DNA of 64,000 nucleotides from Episyrphus balteatus (Eukaryota > Arthropoda > Insecta > Diptera > Syrphidae). The notes below the pieces were generated by a model that saw only the letters and a program-made list of their open reading frames with translations, made no database searches and was not told where the DNA came from. Where the stretch lies: assembly GCF_945859705.1 (NCBI RefSeq), contig NC_079135.1:82592253-82656252 (forward strand), written 5' to 3'. The translations under genes and the position numbers were made by a program. Positions 24,718-35,060 of the stretch are shown piece after piece; the first letter of the stretch is position 1, and every line of letters begins with the position of its first letter.

Positions 24718-25820
24718 CAGCGACGTACGTTGAGTTGTGGAGGCCCCGGGACAAGACTTAATTTTGGGGCCCCTTTGATATTTGGGGGCCCCTTAGATAC
24801 AAAAAAAGTACGTATACGCCATACATTTTTTTTGTATGGCTTATTTATTTTTAGGTTTATTTTAATGTATTAATATGTTCGTAACGCACTTTGCTATACT
24901 TACTTAAAATTTCTATCATAAAAGTAGTAAATACTTGTTCTAGGGGCCCCCAAAATTAAATATTTAGCGGCCCCTAAAATAAAAATTTTTGAAGCTTAGA
25001 ATTGATAGTTCTTGGGGCCTCTGTTCTGAAGTAATGTGTTCACATTTAATTTTCTATCATCAAACATAGTTTATTTCTTTTGGGGCCCCTGAGAAATTGT
25101 TTTTGGGGCCTCAAAATTAAGTGCTTAGAGGCCCCTAAATTGATATTTAATTTTCCATTTGGTTGTTTTGAACCATTGAAGTAATAGCTTTTGAGGATCC
25201 TCAAATAATATTTGTGATGTCATCAGAAAATTTGATGAATTGTTCTCCTTAGTATCTAAAAGATTTTGGGGCCCACAAATTAATATTTGTTTGCCTCTCA
25301 ACTAAAGGGTTCCTGAAAAATTATTTTTCATATAATATTTTTGGATCCCCGAAGTCATATTTTTTGGGGCCTTATAAAGTCATATTTAGTAATCCATCAA
25401 CAAATGTAATTTAATTAAAAAAAAATTTTTTAATTTTTTTTTAAGTCCTGAAGTAAAAGCATTTGGGGCCCCTGCATGGCCCTGACTTGAAGTTGTTTTT
25501 TGCTTTTTTGGGGCCCTTAATGTTTGCAAAGATTTTTCAAGTAATATTTTTTGGGGCCCTTAGATAAAATTATAATTTTTTATCAGATCAATATACAAAT
25601 ACATATGTATATTGTGTGGCTACCAATGCATTATACATTACACTGAACGATATAATTTGTCTCCCTTGTATCCGAAGTGATTTAAATACATTTCAATTTA
25701 CTTCGTAACTCAATTTATGCTAACAGTTTCCTTCTCTGCATTGTCTCCAGTGGGGGCCCTGAGGTCGGTCGGGGGCCCCGGGGCGTCGCCCCGCTTGCCC
25801 CAAGGGAGTGTACGCCCCTG
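24718..25820. mobile_element. Non-autonomous hAT element (family D) studded with GGGGCCC words
   Basis: The left end CAGCGACGTACG and the complement of the right end CAGGGGCGTACACTCCC are imperfect TIRs. A perfect 8-bp duplication AAAACAAA flanks the insert (24710-24717 and 25821-25828). The 1103-bp body has about 16 copies of GGGGCCC, GGGGCCCC or GGGGCCT spread through otherwise A+T-rich DNA, and a G/C-rich right end (25749-25812). There is no coding capacity. Confidence 0.9.
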
Positions 25821-26214
25821 AAAACAAACATCTTACTTTCTAAACTTAGATAACTAAAACAATGAAAGTTAACCATAGCTTACGTGCGATCTTAAAACAA
25901 CGCACCAATGTGAACCCACCTTAATGTTTTTTGATTTTCGCTGAATGCTTTCATTCATTCATTCAGTCATGAATGACATTTCATTCCAGTCGATTGGAAA
26001 TTTTCCAATAGAATTCCAGTTGTTTTTGTTTTTGTTTTTTTTTATTTTGTATCGAATTTTAATTTGTTTAATTTCGTTATTTCGGTAAATAAAAAGTAAA
26101 AAAAAATGTGATTCTGCACATCTACGCGTCATTCTCTTTCGTTCCGTGTATAATTTATGCCCCTTCGGTTTTTGGGGGCCCGGTAATTTGTACCACAAAA
26201 ACTATGCTCGCCGT
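25821..26214. other. Interval right of hAT-D
   Basis: This is the interior of the 17287-26453 element. It contains a CATTCATTCATTCA tract near 25951 and a GGGGGCCCGG patch near 26175. The 79-aa minus-strand ORF (25959-26198) shows no motif and is probably fortuitous. Confidence 0.4.
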
Positions 26215-26434
26215 TTAATTATATGATTCTTATTCGATAATAATATAAAAACATTAAATTTAAATATGCAATACTTGAAATTTAATGCATTCAGTATTAA
26301 ATTCTAATATAAACTGAATTATTTTTTAATCTACTATATTAAGTTTTAATTGATTTTGTATTATCTAAAAAATTGTATTATTTGTCATGTAATAAATTTC
26401 AATACATTTTTGGTGTATGTATGTTACCCGAAAA
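26215..26434. repeat. Subterminal degenerate GTATTAAA repeats, right
   Basis: This mirrors the 17306-18000 cluster with words such as CAGTATTAAATTCTAATATA and TGTATTAT, ending at the inverted terminal 19-mer. It is shorter than the left cluster, so the two ends are not simple copies of each other. Confidence 0.55.
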
Positions 26435-26510
26435 GTATTAAAAAATACTCCAGAGTTTTTAAATGTGTATGTTAGTTTACTTGTAGATTTTAAGAGCTGG
26501 CTCTATATAA

Positions 26511-27067
26511 GGGCCAAAATACTATTTAGTGCCTAAAAAGTTGTCCCTTTGGACAGTGAATTTTGAAAAAATATATGGACATTTTTATCAATATATTTTC
26601 ATATATTTTAGTTGGCACAGAATAGTTTAGTTATATACTTTAATCTATTAAAAAATAACATTTGCACCGATATGTTTGGAATGATTTTTCTATATTTATG
26701 ACAGTGGCAGACAGTTTAAACACAAAGTGATCAAAACCAAACAACTGCGTTACTTTACTGAAAATTTCAGTTTTACCTGTAAAATCATATAATTAAGCTC
26801 TCTGATATTTCTATTTTAAACTATAGGAACAACGTAAGTCTCCTATGAAATCCCAGAAAAATTAAAAAACCACTGCGTTACCAAGATAAACCACAATGTT
26901 ACCGTGATTTGTAAACAATTCGATCCAAATTTGGGTTATAAACTTGTAGTAAATAATGATAATTTTATAACTCAATATCCATATAGTTTTTCTACTAATT
27001 TGTAGTTATAGAAAAATGAAATTAAAAAAAGGGACATTTTTTAAGGCACTAAATAGTATTTTGGCCC
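26511..27067. mobile_element. 557-bp TIR element (MITE)
   Basis: The first 23 bp, beginning GGGCCAAAATACTATTTAGT, are repeated perfectly in complement at 27045-27067. Weaker pairing extends to about 45 bp (TGTCCCTTT). ATAA flanks both ends (26507-26510 and 27068-27071), a possible 4-bp TSD. It lies within hAT family B, between the 17287-26453 element and the right end. It is non-coding. Confidence 0.8.
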
Positions 27068-28173
27068 ATAAATTAAAAAAAAAAAATTTGATGTTGGGGA
27101 AGAGCCGACATTTAGGGTAAAATTTTATAAAATGAAAATTTTATTTTTGTTATTTGACTTTTTTGAGATTGCTTTGAGTATTACGTCTTCAAAGTTAAAT
27201 CAAAATCGTTAGAGCCGTTTTCGAGTAATTTGCTATAACGTGAAAAATTTGTATGAAAGGTACGCTTTCTAAGCGAGATATAAATAACAAAAATGAAGGG
27301 GCAAGGGCTGCAAAAACTGAAAAGCCTATACCATGACAATTTGTAAACCCGCCTCTGGCAAAGTTGATACCCTTTAGCGATGATTTGAGAAAACGCTTAC
27401 TTTGGTATGCCTTTAAACATGTTAATGTTAATAATTCCGTTAATACTTATGATAAAAGCTTAATTAATGTCTTTATTTCTTAGATTTTAATATTAGCAAT
27501 AAAATCCAAAAAAACGGGCTCTATCAAGCACACAAAATCAAGAAGAACTTTTTAAATAATTGTTGTTAGTAGGTCTTAGGCCCAATTTATTCACTCTCCA
27601 TTATTTTTAAAGGCTCCATTAAAAATTATAAAACTGTCAAATCGCATACAAATTTTAAAATTTCCCTTTTTTAATGGCGACTTTACAAAAATAAAATTTT
27701 TAATTCGTACCCATTTTTGACTAAAGCAAAAAAAAACACTTTTTAGAGATTTTACCTGGTGCAGGTTTTCCTAAATATCGTAAAATCTATGAGTTTTCTT
27801 ACTGTTTTTTTTTTATAAGAATAAATTTATAAACAATATGTTTATATGTAATACATTTATCAAAGAAAATCGGTCCCAAAGTCAAAAATTATCATGGGTA
27901 AGAAAAAAATAATTCCATTTAAAAATTAATATCTGAGCAATAAAAAATGATATTAACATTTTTTAAATGCAGGTACAAGGAATAGCATTTTTTCTAAAAA
28001 TCAAGACATTAATGAAGTATTAACGGAGTTATTAACATTAAAATGAGTAAAGGCATACCAAAGTAAGCGTTTTCTTAAATCATCGCTAAAAAGTATTAAC
28101 TTTGCAGATAGAGAGTTACTGTAGAACAATTTTTTCCCTCAAAATCTTTTTATCTCATTTCGGGACACCCTGT

Positions 28174-29212
28174 ATAGAATAGAGGCAGGGAAAGAGAAGT
28201 GCTTGGAAGGAATTTTCGCCATGTTTGACAGTACAAGGAAAACTGCACTTATTTCTGTTGTTAAATATGCAAATTTAATGTATTTCATTAACAAACATGA
28301 TAGCATTGAAAAAATATTTAGCTTTCCGATTCATTAAATTTTTTTTTTTTTTGCTCTTGAACCCAAAATAGGTAACATGATCTCAAAATCTCTAACTATT
28401 TTAAGTCCATTAAAAAACTTATTTATTTTTTTTTTTTGAAGACTTGTTATTGAAACTTTTAAAACTCCTTGAAACCAGCAAACAGATTAACGAACAAGCT
28501 GCACAGTTCTTTTTGTTTTTTTTTTTCTTTTGTCCTTCAAAAAAAAACAAAAAAAGAAACTAAAACTAAAGCATCACTCAAAAGTCCTCTGATGGATAAA
28601 GGAAAGTCCTTTAAAAGTTTACTTTAACTACTCTAGTGAGAGTAGATAGTCTTTGCTTTGGCTATACACAAAGTATAAATTATTTTAAATAAACTTTTAA
28701 GTTTACGGAAAATGCATTCTTAGCCATTGTTTACAAGACAGAGGACCATCTCGTTCTCTTTGAAAGTTAAAAAGTCGATGGATAGAACTTTTTTTTTTTT
28801 AAATGAGTTTACACTTAACCAATGAGGTGGAAAAATAAAATTTCGATTGAACCGAAAAAGAGAATCTATAAAATCCATGTCAGTTGCATATGAACGAAAA
28901 AGTAGAATGAAAAAAATGTTGAAAGTTCTAATTTTACTTTGAAACTTTGATTTTAGGGAAATGCATTTTCCAATTGAGAAGACAAACTGATTTATTTGTT
29001 TCCACTTCCATAAAATTACTTGAATTATTTAAATGAAGAAGCTATTTGAAAAAGTATTTTATTTAAGTATGAATAATAATATCTAATAGCACTACCTAAA
29101 CATGAAAGGGCAGCGTAAATGTATTACTAATACGCGTTGTGTCGCATTGTATCGCTTCGTCGCTTCTGTTAGGCTATGTGAAGTTGGCACCCCCAAATGC
29201 TAATTTTTTTCA
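28174..29212. other. AT-rich intergenic stretch
   Basis: No gene or repeat pair was detected apart from poly-A and poly-T runs (for example near 28338, 28425 and 28787). Confidence 0.45.
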
Positions 29213-30584
29213 AACCTACCTGGTTCGATTGCCCAAGGTTAGCCCAAGATAGCCCAAGACTTCTTTTCGTTGGCCCACCCTTAGTTCCAAAATTATAACG
29301 GAATTTTTTTTTTTTCACCTCAAAAATCAACAAAAAATAATTTGTTTTCATTCAATTGATTTTGCACTGTGGTTTTTCTTTATTTCACTATTTTTTCAAA
29401 AGATGCAACAAAAAATTTTTTTTAAATATTTACCAGAAACGGAAAAAATTCCTTGTAAGAAAATCGTTTGTTTGGTTTCGCTACTCTGCGCTTAGTTTAA
29501 AAATTGTACAAGAATTAGTTTTTATTCATCAGACAAAAAAAAATACGCATACACCACAGTGACAATTTCTTAATTTATAATATTAATAGAAATTAAATCC
29601 ACTGGTGTTTGTATTGCGGCTCAAAATTATTTATTTGACCTAGAATTTTTACTTGATTGAATGTAGTCCATATAACATTCCTGTTAAGTTGATTTGTTTC
29701 ATTTCACCAATTTTTTCAAGTGTAAAAATCATTGTTTTTGTGGTTTTCCATATAATCAAGTAAAAATGCTACAAGCTTAGTAAAATCTATCCAAACATGT
29801 TTCAAAAGTAACAATAAATATTAAATGGTGTGAAGTGATTTTTTTTTCAGTAGGTACACGAACAGAAAATTTTAGACCTTTCTGAACTAACCAATTGTAA
29901 TTCCAACAAATTACAACCCTTTTTTTGTTTGCCCACCCTTACTTAAAATATGACAACAATTTTGTTCACATTACCAACCTCTTTAAAATCAAAATTTGTT
30001 TTTTTTTTCAGTGTCCATTTTGTCCATTTTTAGTTAGCCCAACCTTTTTTTCAATTTATCAAGCTCTTAATAATCCAAATAAATTTTTTCAGTGTAGCTC
30101 GAGCTCCTGATAATTTCTTAAAATCCCCTCCGTTTAAAAGTTATTCAAAAATCAATTTTTTTCATAGCAAATATCATACAAAATATCAAACGGCAATAAG
30201 GTTTGTTCACCTCGAGAAATTTACACGAACAAAAAATCAGTGTATGTACTGAAAATTTCAAAATCCTCTAAAAGCCCAAAAAAATATTTTTTTTTTTATT
30301 TTATTTTTTTTTTTCAAAAGAAGAAAACAAATAATGCAGCTCTGAGCCCACAGTCAAAATTTTTTATTATATTATTTTTATTGTAGTAAGTAGGGTAACT
30401 TGGGCTAACGTGCTTTGGGCAAACGAAGTACAGTGCAAATCCAACAATTTTTACATTGAATAAAAAAATTTATTTTTTGTGATTTTTGAGGTGAAAAAAA
30501 TAATTCCGTTATAATTTTAGAACTACGGGTGGGCTAGCGAAAAGTAATCTTCGGCTAACCTTGGGCAACCGAACCAAGTAGGTT
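29213..30584. mobile_element. 1.4-kb foldback element with GCCCAAGGTTAGCC arms
   Basis: The left arm 29213-29350 (AACCTACCTGGTTCG, GCCCAAGGTTAGCCCAAG, GGCCCACCCTTAG, TTATAACGGAATT) is matched in complement by about 30440-30584. A GCCCACCCTTA-TT word is repeated directly at about 29273 and 29931. The interior is non-coding. A TACGCATACACCACAGTGAC copy lies inside at 29544. No definite TSD is visible. Confidence 0.78.
29544..29563 (+). repeat. TACGCATACACCACAGTGAC word, copy 1
   Basis: This 20-base word recurs at 58473-58492 in the same orientation and, with one mismatch, at 48977-48996 in complement. It may be the terminus of a dispersed element whose other end was not found. Confidence 0.6.
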
Positions 30585-31724
30585 GCGCTGTTTCGCGTAA
30601 TTTCGCTACAATGGCTAGCGACCCACCTAGTCACTAGACCCAATCTAGAGAAAGAAAATTCAACAAGGCTTGCTTCAGACCTTTTTATTTTAAAATCTGA
30701 TAGGCAACTGTCATATCTAAAGTCGAAAACGTTTGAAGCAGGTCACGATTTCAATGACATATCCAATCGAATAAATGGCTGCAACTAGTACTAAACTATA
30801 GTGCTCGAAGAGAAAGAGCGAAATATATAGGGTAACCTAGCTTAAAGTGGGCCGAGGAGCCCTCTCTCTACGAGAACGTACCTTGATGCTTGATTAGAAA
30901 TTTAGCCAAGATTATAAACTGGTGTCCAAACTCTAAAGGATCTCATCCAAGAAGGAAACATCTAATTTTACAATAGAAATACATACATTCCTTGCTTGAG
31001 TTGTAAAAAAGGAGTTCACCTTCACATAATACATATAAACTTTATTATTCCTGTTGCTCCAATGCCCTGCAATAATACATAACTTCAAAAACATAAAGTG
31101 TTCATGTTTCCAACAGATATGCCCAGAAGATTTTGCATTAATTTCAATTTCATTTCAAATGTATGAATAAATGACCTAAATTAAGAAAACAAAAAAACTG
31201 GAACATGTATCTAATACTGTAACAATTATAAACAAAATGCCAGATTCTGGTTGATGCAGAAAATTAGTCGGAAGTACTGAGAGCTCTGAAATAAGGTATG
31301 TATGTTTTGTATATGTATAAGGAATAAGAAAGTGGGTAAACAGAAAACCCTTCATTTTCAGAATCATTCATCTGCAGTTACATTATTAAAACAAATTCAC
31401 TTTCTCCTAGCCATTGTCCTTTAACCTATTAACATATTCAAGTCTTGAACTATATATATGTTTTTGTTTACAAAAAATATAGAACAAAGAAGAACCATAT
31501 CTATATTTCGCAAATGTGGTGTATGAATAATGAATATACAAATACAAAATTTATATTTGTTCTAAGTTTTATATGACGCATAGGTATATATCTCCACTGT
31601 TGATGATGCTATTAACCGAAATCTACTTTTTGACCTCCACCTTTAATTGCCTTTCATTTTCAAGCTTAATTTGTCTGCTAAGGTAATTGTTTACTAAAAA
31701 AAATATATTCATCCTTGATTATGG
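30585..31724. other. Low-repeat intergenic stretch
   Basis: No TIR pair, tandem repeat or recognisable gene. Base composition is slightly less A+T-rich around 30585-30980. This may be single-copy host DNA. Confidence 0.4.
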
Positions 31725-31851
31725 TTTTTTACTTGCGATATAGGTACTATATATCAAGTTATGCATTCGTACAAAAAAAAAAAGTTGAGATAACATTTTT
31801 CCATGACATTACGATGGTAGACAATGCCAAAAAAGTGGGTCCCGGAAGTCC

Positions 31852-32228
31852 GTCTGTCTGTCTGTCAGTCTGTCAGTCTGTCAGTCTGTCAGTCTGTCAG
31901 TCTGTCAGTCTGTCAGTCTGTCAGTCTGTCAGTCTGTCAGTCTGTCAGTCTGTCAGTCTGTCAGTCTGTCAGTCTGTCAGTCTGTCAGTCTGTCAGTCTG
32001 TCAGTCTGTCAGTCTGTCAGTCTGTCAGTCTGTCAGTCTGTCAGTCTGTCAGTCTGTCAGTCTGTCAGTCTGTCAGTCTGTCAGTCTGTCAGTCTGTTAG
32101 TCTGTCAGTCTGTCAGTCTGTCAGTCTGTCAGTCTGTCAGTCTGTCAGTCTGTCAGTCTGTCAGTCTGTCAGTCTGTCAGTCTGTCAGTCTGTCAGTCTG
32201 TCAGTCTGTCAGTCTGTCAGTCTGTCTG
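31852..32228 (+). repeat. (GTCTGTCA)n octanucleotide microsatellite, about 47 copies
   Basis: An almost perfect 8-bp repeat runs for about 377 bp with one C-to-T change near 32098. It keeps two frames open and gives spurious serine/valine/cysteine/leucine/glutamine-rich ORFs. The homologous position in the copy at 54.8 kb has only a few GTCT units, so the expansion is specific to this copy. Confidence 0.97.
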
Positions 32229-32767
32229 TATAAGGAGCTACAGCCTAAACGGATGGACCGATTGATGTCAAACCTGGTATGCAGCGTTATTTGGCGACTC
32301 TCCAGAGGGGTTTTTGGAATTAATTTTTTTGGACCAAAAATAACGGTACTTGTCATATACCGATTTTAGTAAAATTGAAATATCTCGAAAACGGCTCCAA
32401 CGATTTTGTTTAAAATCTTCAAGTGTTAGTTTAAAGTTTAGGTCTATCTTCTAATGAAAAAATTTTTTTTTGAAAATCATTATTAACGGTACCTGCCATA
32501 GAACCGTTTTTTTTCAAATCTGATTATCTCCAAAACTGCTTATTCGATTTCAACGAAACTTTTTGTGAAGAAGCATTTATATAATAAAATTTTGGAAAAA
32601 ATAATTTTTGGATTTTTAAAAAAATTTTGAAAATTTTTTTTTTGAAAAATCAAATTTTCGAAAACGGTACATTTAATTCTTATGAAATTTTGTTTTTAGA
32701 TGTTGATTAGTGATTTCTACAAAATGGCATACCAATTTTATTTTTAAACTTTTTTTCCAAAAAATTA

Positions 32768-34808
32768 CACGGTGTTACAAAAATGAGGTTTTAAAATATA
32801 CGCGGGCGGAGACCTATCAGGTTTTGTAGAGCTAGTCGCAGTGAATACGAAACGGTATTTGAAAATCCCCTAACACCCCCAAAATCTGGAGTTACGGGCA
32901 AAAAACGGTTTTTTGGACCTTCACCCATTGAAAAAATTCTAGCTTCGACAATTTTGTACCCATTTTCGATTTTTTTACAGTTTCTGATAGAAGATAAATA
33001 TACCTTTATAACAATGTGTAAAACATGTAACTCGGTTAAACCACTTAGAATTTATAAGATGTCAAAGTTCAAAAATTCAATTTTTTTTGTCATTTGCCCA
33101 ACTTCGGCATCAATTTAAAGTATATCTTTTCAAAATAACATGCTATTTAAAAAATATATTCTAAAACTATATCTATTTTCCAATCGATCAAGGTATTTTT
33201 TATGAAAATCACTTCAAAATTGGCTTAGAAAAAAAATTTGTCGATTTCAACCCAGATACAGAAATTGGAACTTTTAGGTATAGAACAAAAATGTTGTTTC
33301 GGCACGTAGTAGGATAACCTGGGCGCCAGGATTTGATAACGGGTTATTGTAGAGGAGCTCAATATAAACATCTTTTTCTTTGGAATGGGGGTCTATCTCC
33401 CCCCGTTTAGGTGGGAGGGGCAGTTTTCTAAAAAAAAATTATCAAAATAAAAAAAAATTATTAAAAAACAACGGCAACACTTACAGTAATAAATGATACC
33501 ATTTCCAAAAGGCAAAATTGTGCATTTGATTCTAATTTTTAAATCAATATAATATTCCCAATAGTTTTTGAAATAATCGATTTCAAAGTTAAAAATAGGG
33601 GAACAAATTTTTTTTAAAACTCATTTTATACTATTTTTGGCCAGACTGTGAATTTTAGTAAATAAATTACTTTAACAGAAAACTGCCTCAATTGATTCCT
33701 TATCGAACAGTGAAAACTATATGTTTCTATGTCTTCTAGTTTTTGAGAAAATTGAAAAATAAAAACAAATAAAAACAAAAAATATTTTGAAAAAAGAAAA
33801 ATCTGATAAAATAATTTTACGTGTATGGGATGGATTTTGGTGGATTTAGAAGACATAGAAACATATAGTTTTCACGGTTCGATAAGGAATCAATTGATGC
33901 AGTTTTCTGTTTAAGTAATTTATTTACTAAAATTCACAGTCTGGCCAAAAATAGTAAAAAATGAGTTTTAAAAAAAAATTTTTCCCCTATTTTTAACTTT
34001 GAAATCGATTATTTCAAAAACTATTGGGAATATTATATTGATTTAAAAATAAGAATCAAATGCACAATTTTACCTTTTGGAAATGGTATCATTTATTACT
34101 GTAAGTGCTGCCGTTGTTTTTTAATATTTTTTTTTTATTTTGATAATTTTTTTTTAGAAAACTGCCCCTCCCACCTAAACGGGGGGAGATAGACCCCCAT
34201 TCCAAAGAAAAAGATGTTTATATTGAGCTCCTCTACAATAACCCGTTATCAAATCCTGGCGCCCAGGTTATCCTACTACGTGCCGAAACAACATTTTTGT
34301 TCTATACCTAAAAGTTCCAATTTCTGTATCTGGGTTGAAATCGAAAAATTTTTTTTTCTAAGCCAATTTTGAAGTGATTTTCATAAAAAATACCTTGATC
34401 GATTGGAAAATAGATATAGTTTTAGAATATATTTTTTAAATAGCATGTTGTTTTGAAAAGATATACTTTAAATTGATGCCGAAGTTGGGCAAATGACAAA
34501 AAAAATTGAATTTTTGAACTTTGACATCTTATAAATTCTAAGTGGTTTAACCGAGTTACATGTTTTACACATTGTTATAAAGGTATATTTATCTTCTATC
34601 AGAAACTGTAAAAAAATCGAAAATGGGTACAAAATTGTCGAAGCTAGAATTTTTTCAATGGGTGAAGGTCCAAAAAACCGTTTTTTGCCCGTAACTCCAG
34701 ATTTTGGGGGTGTTAGGGGATTTTCAAATACCGTTTCGTATTCACTGCGACTAGCTCTACAAAACCTGATAGGTCTCCGCCCGCGTATATTTTGAGTGTT
34801 ACACCGTG
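32768..34808. mobile_element. 2.04-kb near-perfect palindromic (foldback) element
   Basis: Two arms of about 970 bp (32768-33738 and 33847-34808) are near-identical inverted copies around a 107-bp spacer (33739-33846). The termini are CACGGTGTTACA on the left and the complement of CACGGTGTAACA on the right. TTA flanks both ends (32765-32767 and 34809-34811). CAC ends with a 3-bp duplication are suggestive of CACTA-like elements, but the evidence is thin. Arms contain CGCGGGCGGAGACC, GGCGCCAGGATTTG and CCCCCCGTTTAGGTGGGAGG landmarks. There is no protein. It interrupts the Helentron-like element. Confidence 0.88.
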
Positions 34809-35060
34809 TTATTTATAAAAAATTAGTTTTTTAAAAAACGGCTCAAACGATTTTGAAAATTTTTTTTCTAAAAATGCATGTTAATATATCAATCAAAACT
34901 GCATACTTGTTTTGGAGGGCAATTTAATTTCAGATTTTATTTTATTTTTTTTAAAAAACGAATTTTATTTTTTTTTCCAAATTTCTATATAAAAAGTCTT
35001 AAAAATTTAAACAACTTTAACTCTAAGAGCAAGTTCGTGCGACCCCAGTCGTGCATTTTA

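Larger units (their letters stand above)
17287..26453. mobile_element. Large TIR element with CTGGAGTATTTTTTAATAC ends
   Basis: A 19-bp perfect inverted repeat CTGGAGTATTTTTTAATAC lies at 17287-17305 and, in complement, at 26435-26453. Both inner flanks are filled with degenerate GTATTA/TAATAC words. The span also contains the foldback element 20374-24583 and hAT-D 24718-25820; without those it is about 3.9 kb. It sits inside hAT family B. The A-rich flanks prevent a clear TSD call. No protein was recognised and the superfamily is undetermined. Confidence 0.7.
14884..27357. mobile_element. hAT element (family B) expanded to 12.5 kb by nested insertions
   Basis: The left end CAGGGCCGGATTTACC and the complement of the right end, CAGAGGCGGGTTTACA, are imperfect TIRs. 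They are flanked by a perfect 8-bp duplication GCAAAGTT (14876-14883 and 27358-27365). Removing the span joins the two halves of the left arm of the outer foldback element, which independently confirms the boundaries. After subtracting the nested elements (14921-16192, 17287-26453 and 26511-27067) only about 1.5 kb remains, without a transposase, so this was a non-autonomous hAT. Confidence 0.87.
14783..28173. mobile_element. Foldback element with ACAGGGTGTCCC ends, outermost shell of a nest
   Basis: The left end (14783-14883) matches the reverse complement of 28082-28173. Beyond it, the inverted match continues from 27358-27460 against about 28010-28107, so the left arm is one sequence cut in two by the hAT element at 14884-27357. 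With that insert removed the element is about 0.92 kb. Both arms share landmarks such as GAGATA-AAGATTTTGAGGGA, CTGCAAAGTT and GCGATGATTT-AGAAAACGCTTACTTTGG. The same kind of termini bound the smaller element at 36392-36694. No clear TSD was identified. Confidence 0.85.
31725..35060 (+). mobile_element. DINE-1/Helentron-like element, copy A, with microsatellite core and nested palindrome
   Basis: It starts TTTTTTACTTGCGATATAGG, then has a conserved block with CATGACATTACGATG and AATGCCAAAAAAGTGGGT, an expanded GTCTGTCA microsatellite, GGAGCTACAGCCTAAAC, and then modules containing AACGGTACCTGCCATA. It ends with GAGCAAGTTCGTGCGACC and AGTCGTGCATTTTATTTT near 35060. The same order of blocks appears at 54669-55620. 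A GTCY-type microsatellite core following a conserved 5' block is a known feature of DINE-1/Helentron-type rolling-circle elements. No Rep/helicase is present. The element at 32768-34808 is nested inside. Confidence 0.68.

Noticed and set aside
31715..32369. Two overlapping 172- and 181-residue ORFs rich in S, V, C, L and Q
   Set aside because: They are translations of the 8-bp microsatellite, which has no stop in two frames; not a gene.
32768..34808. Palindrome as a sequencing (hairpin adapter) artefact
   Set aside because: It has defined ends, a matching TTA on both sides, a unique spacer and lies inside a recognisable host element; an artefact would not supply these, although read support should still be checked.
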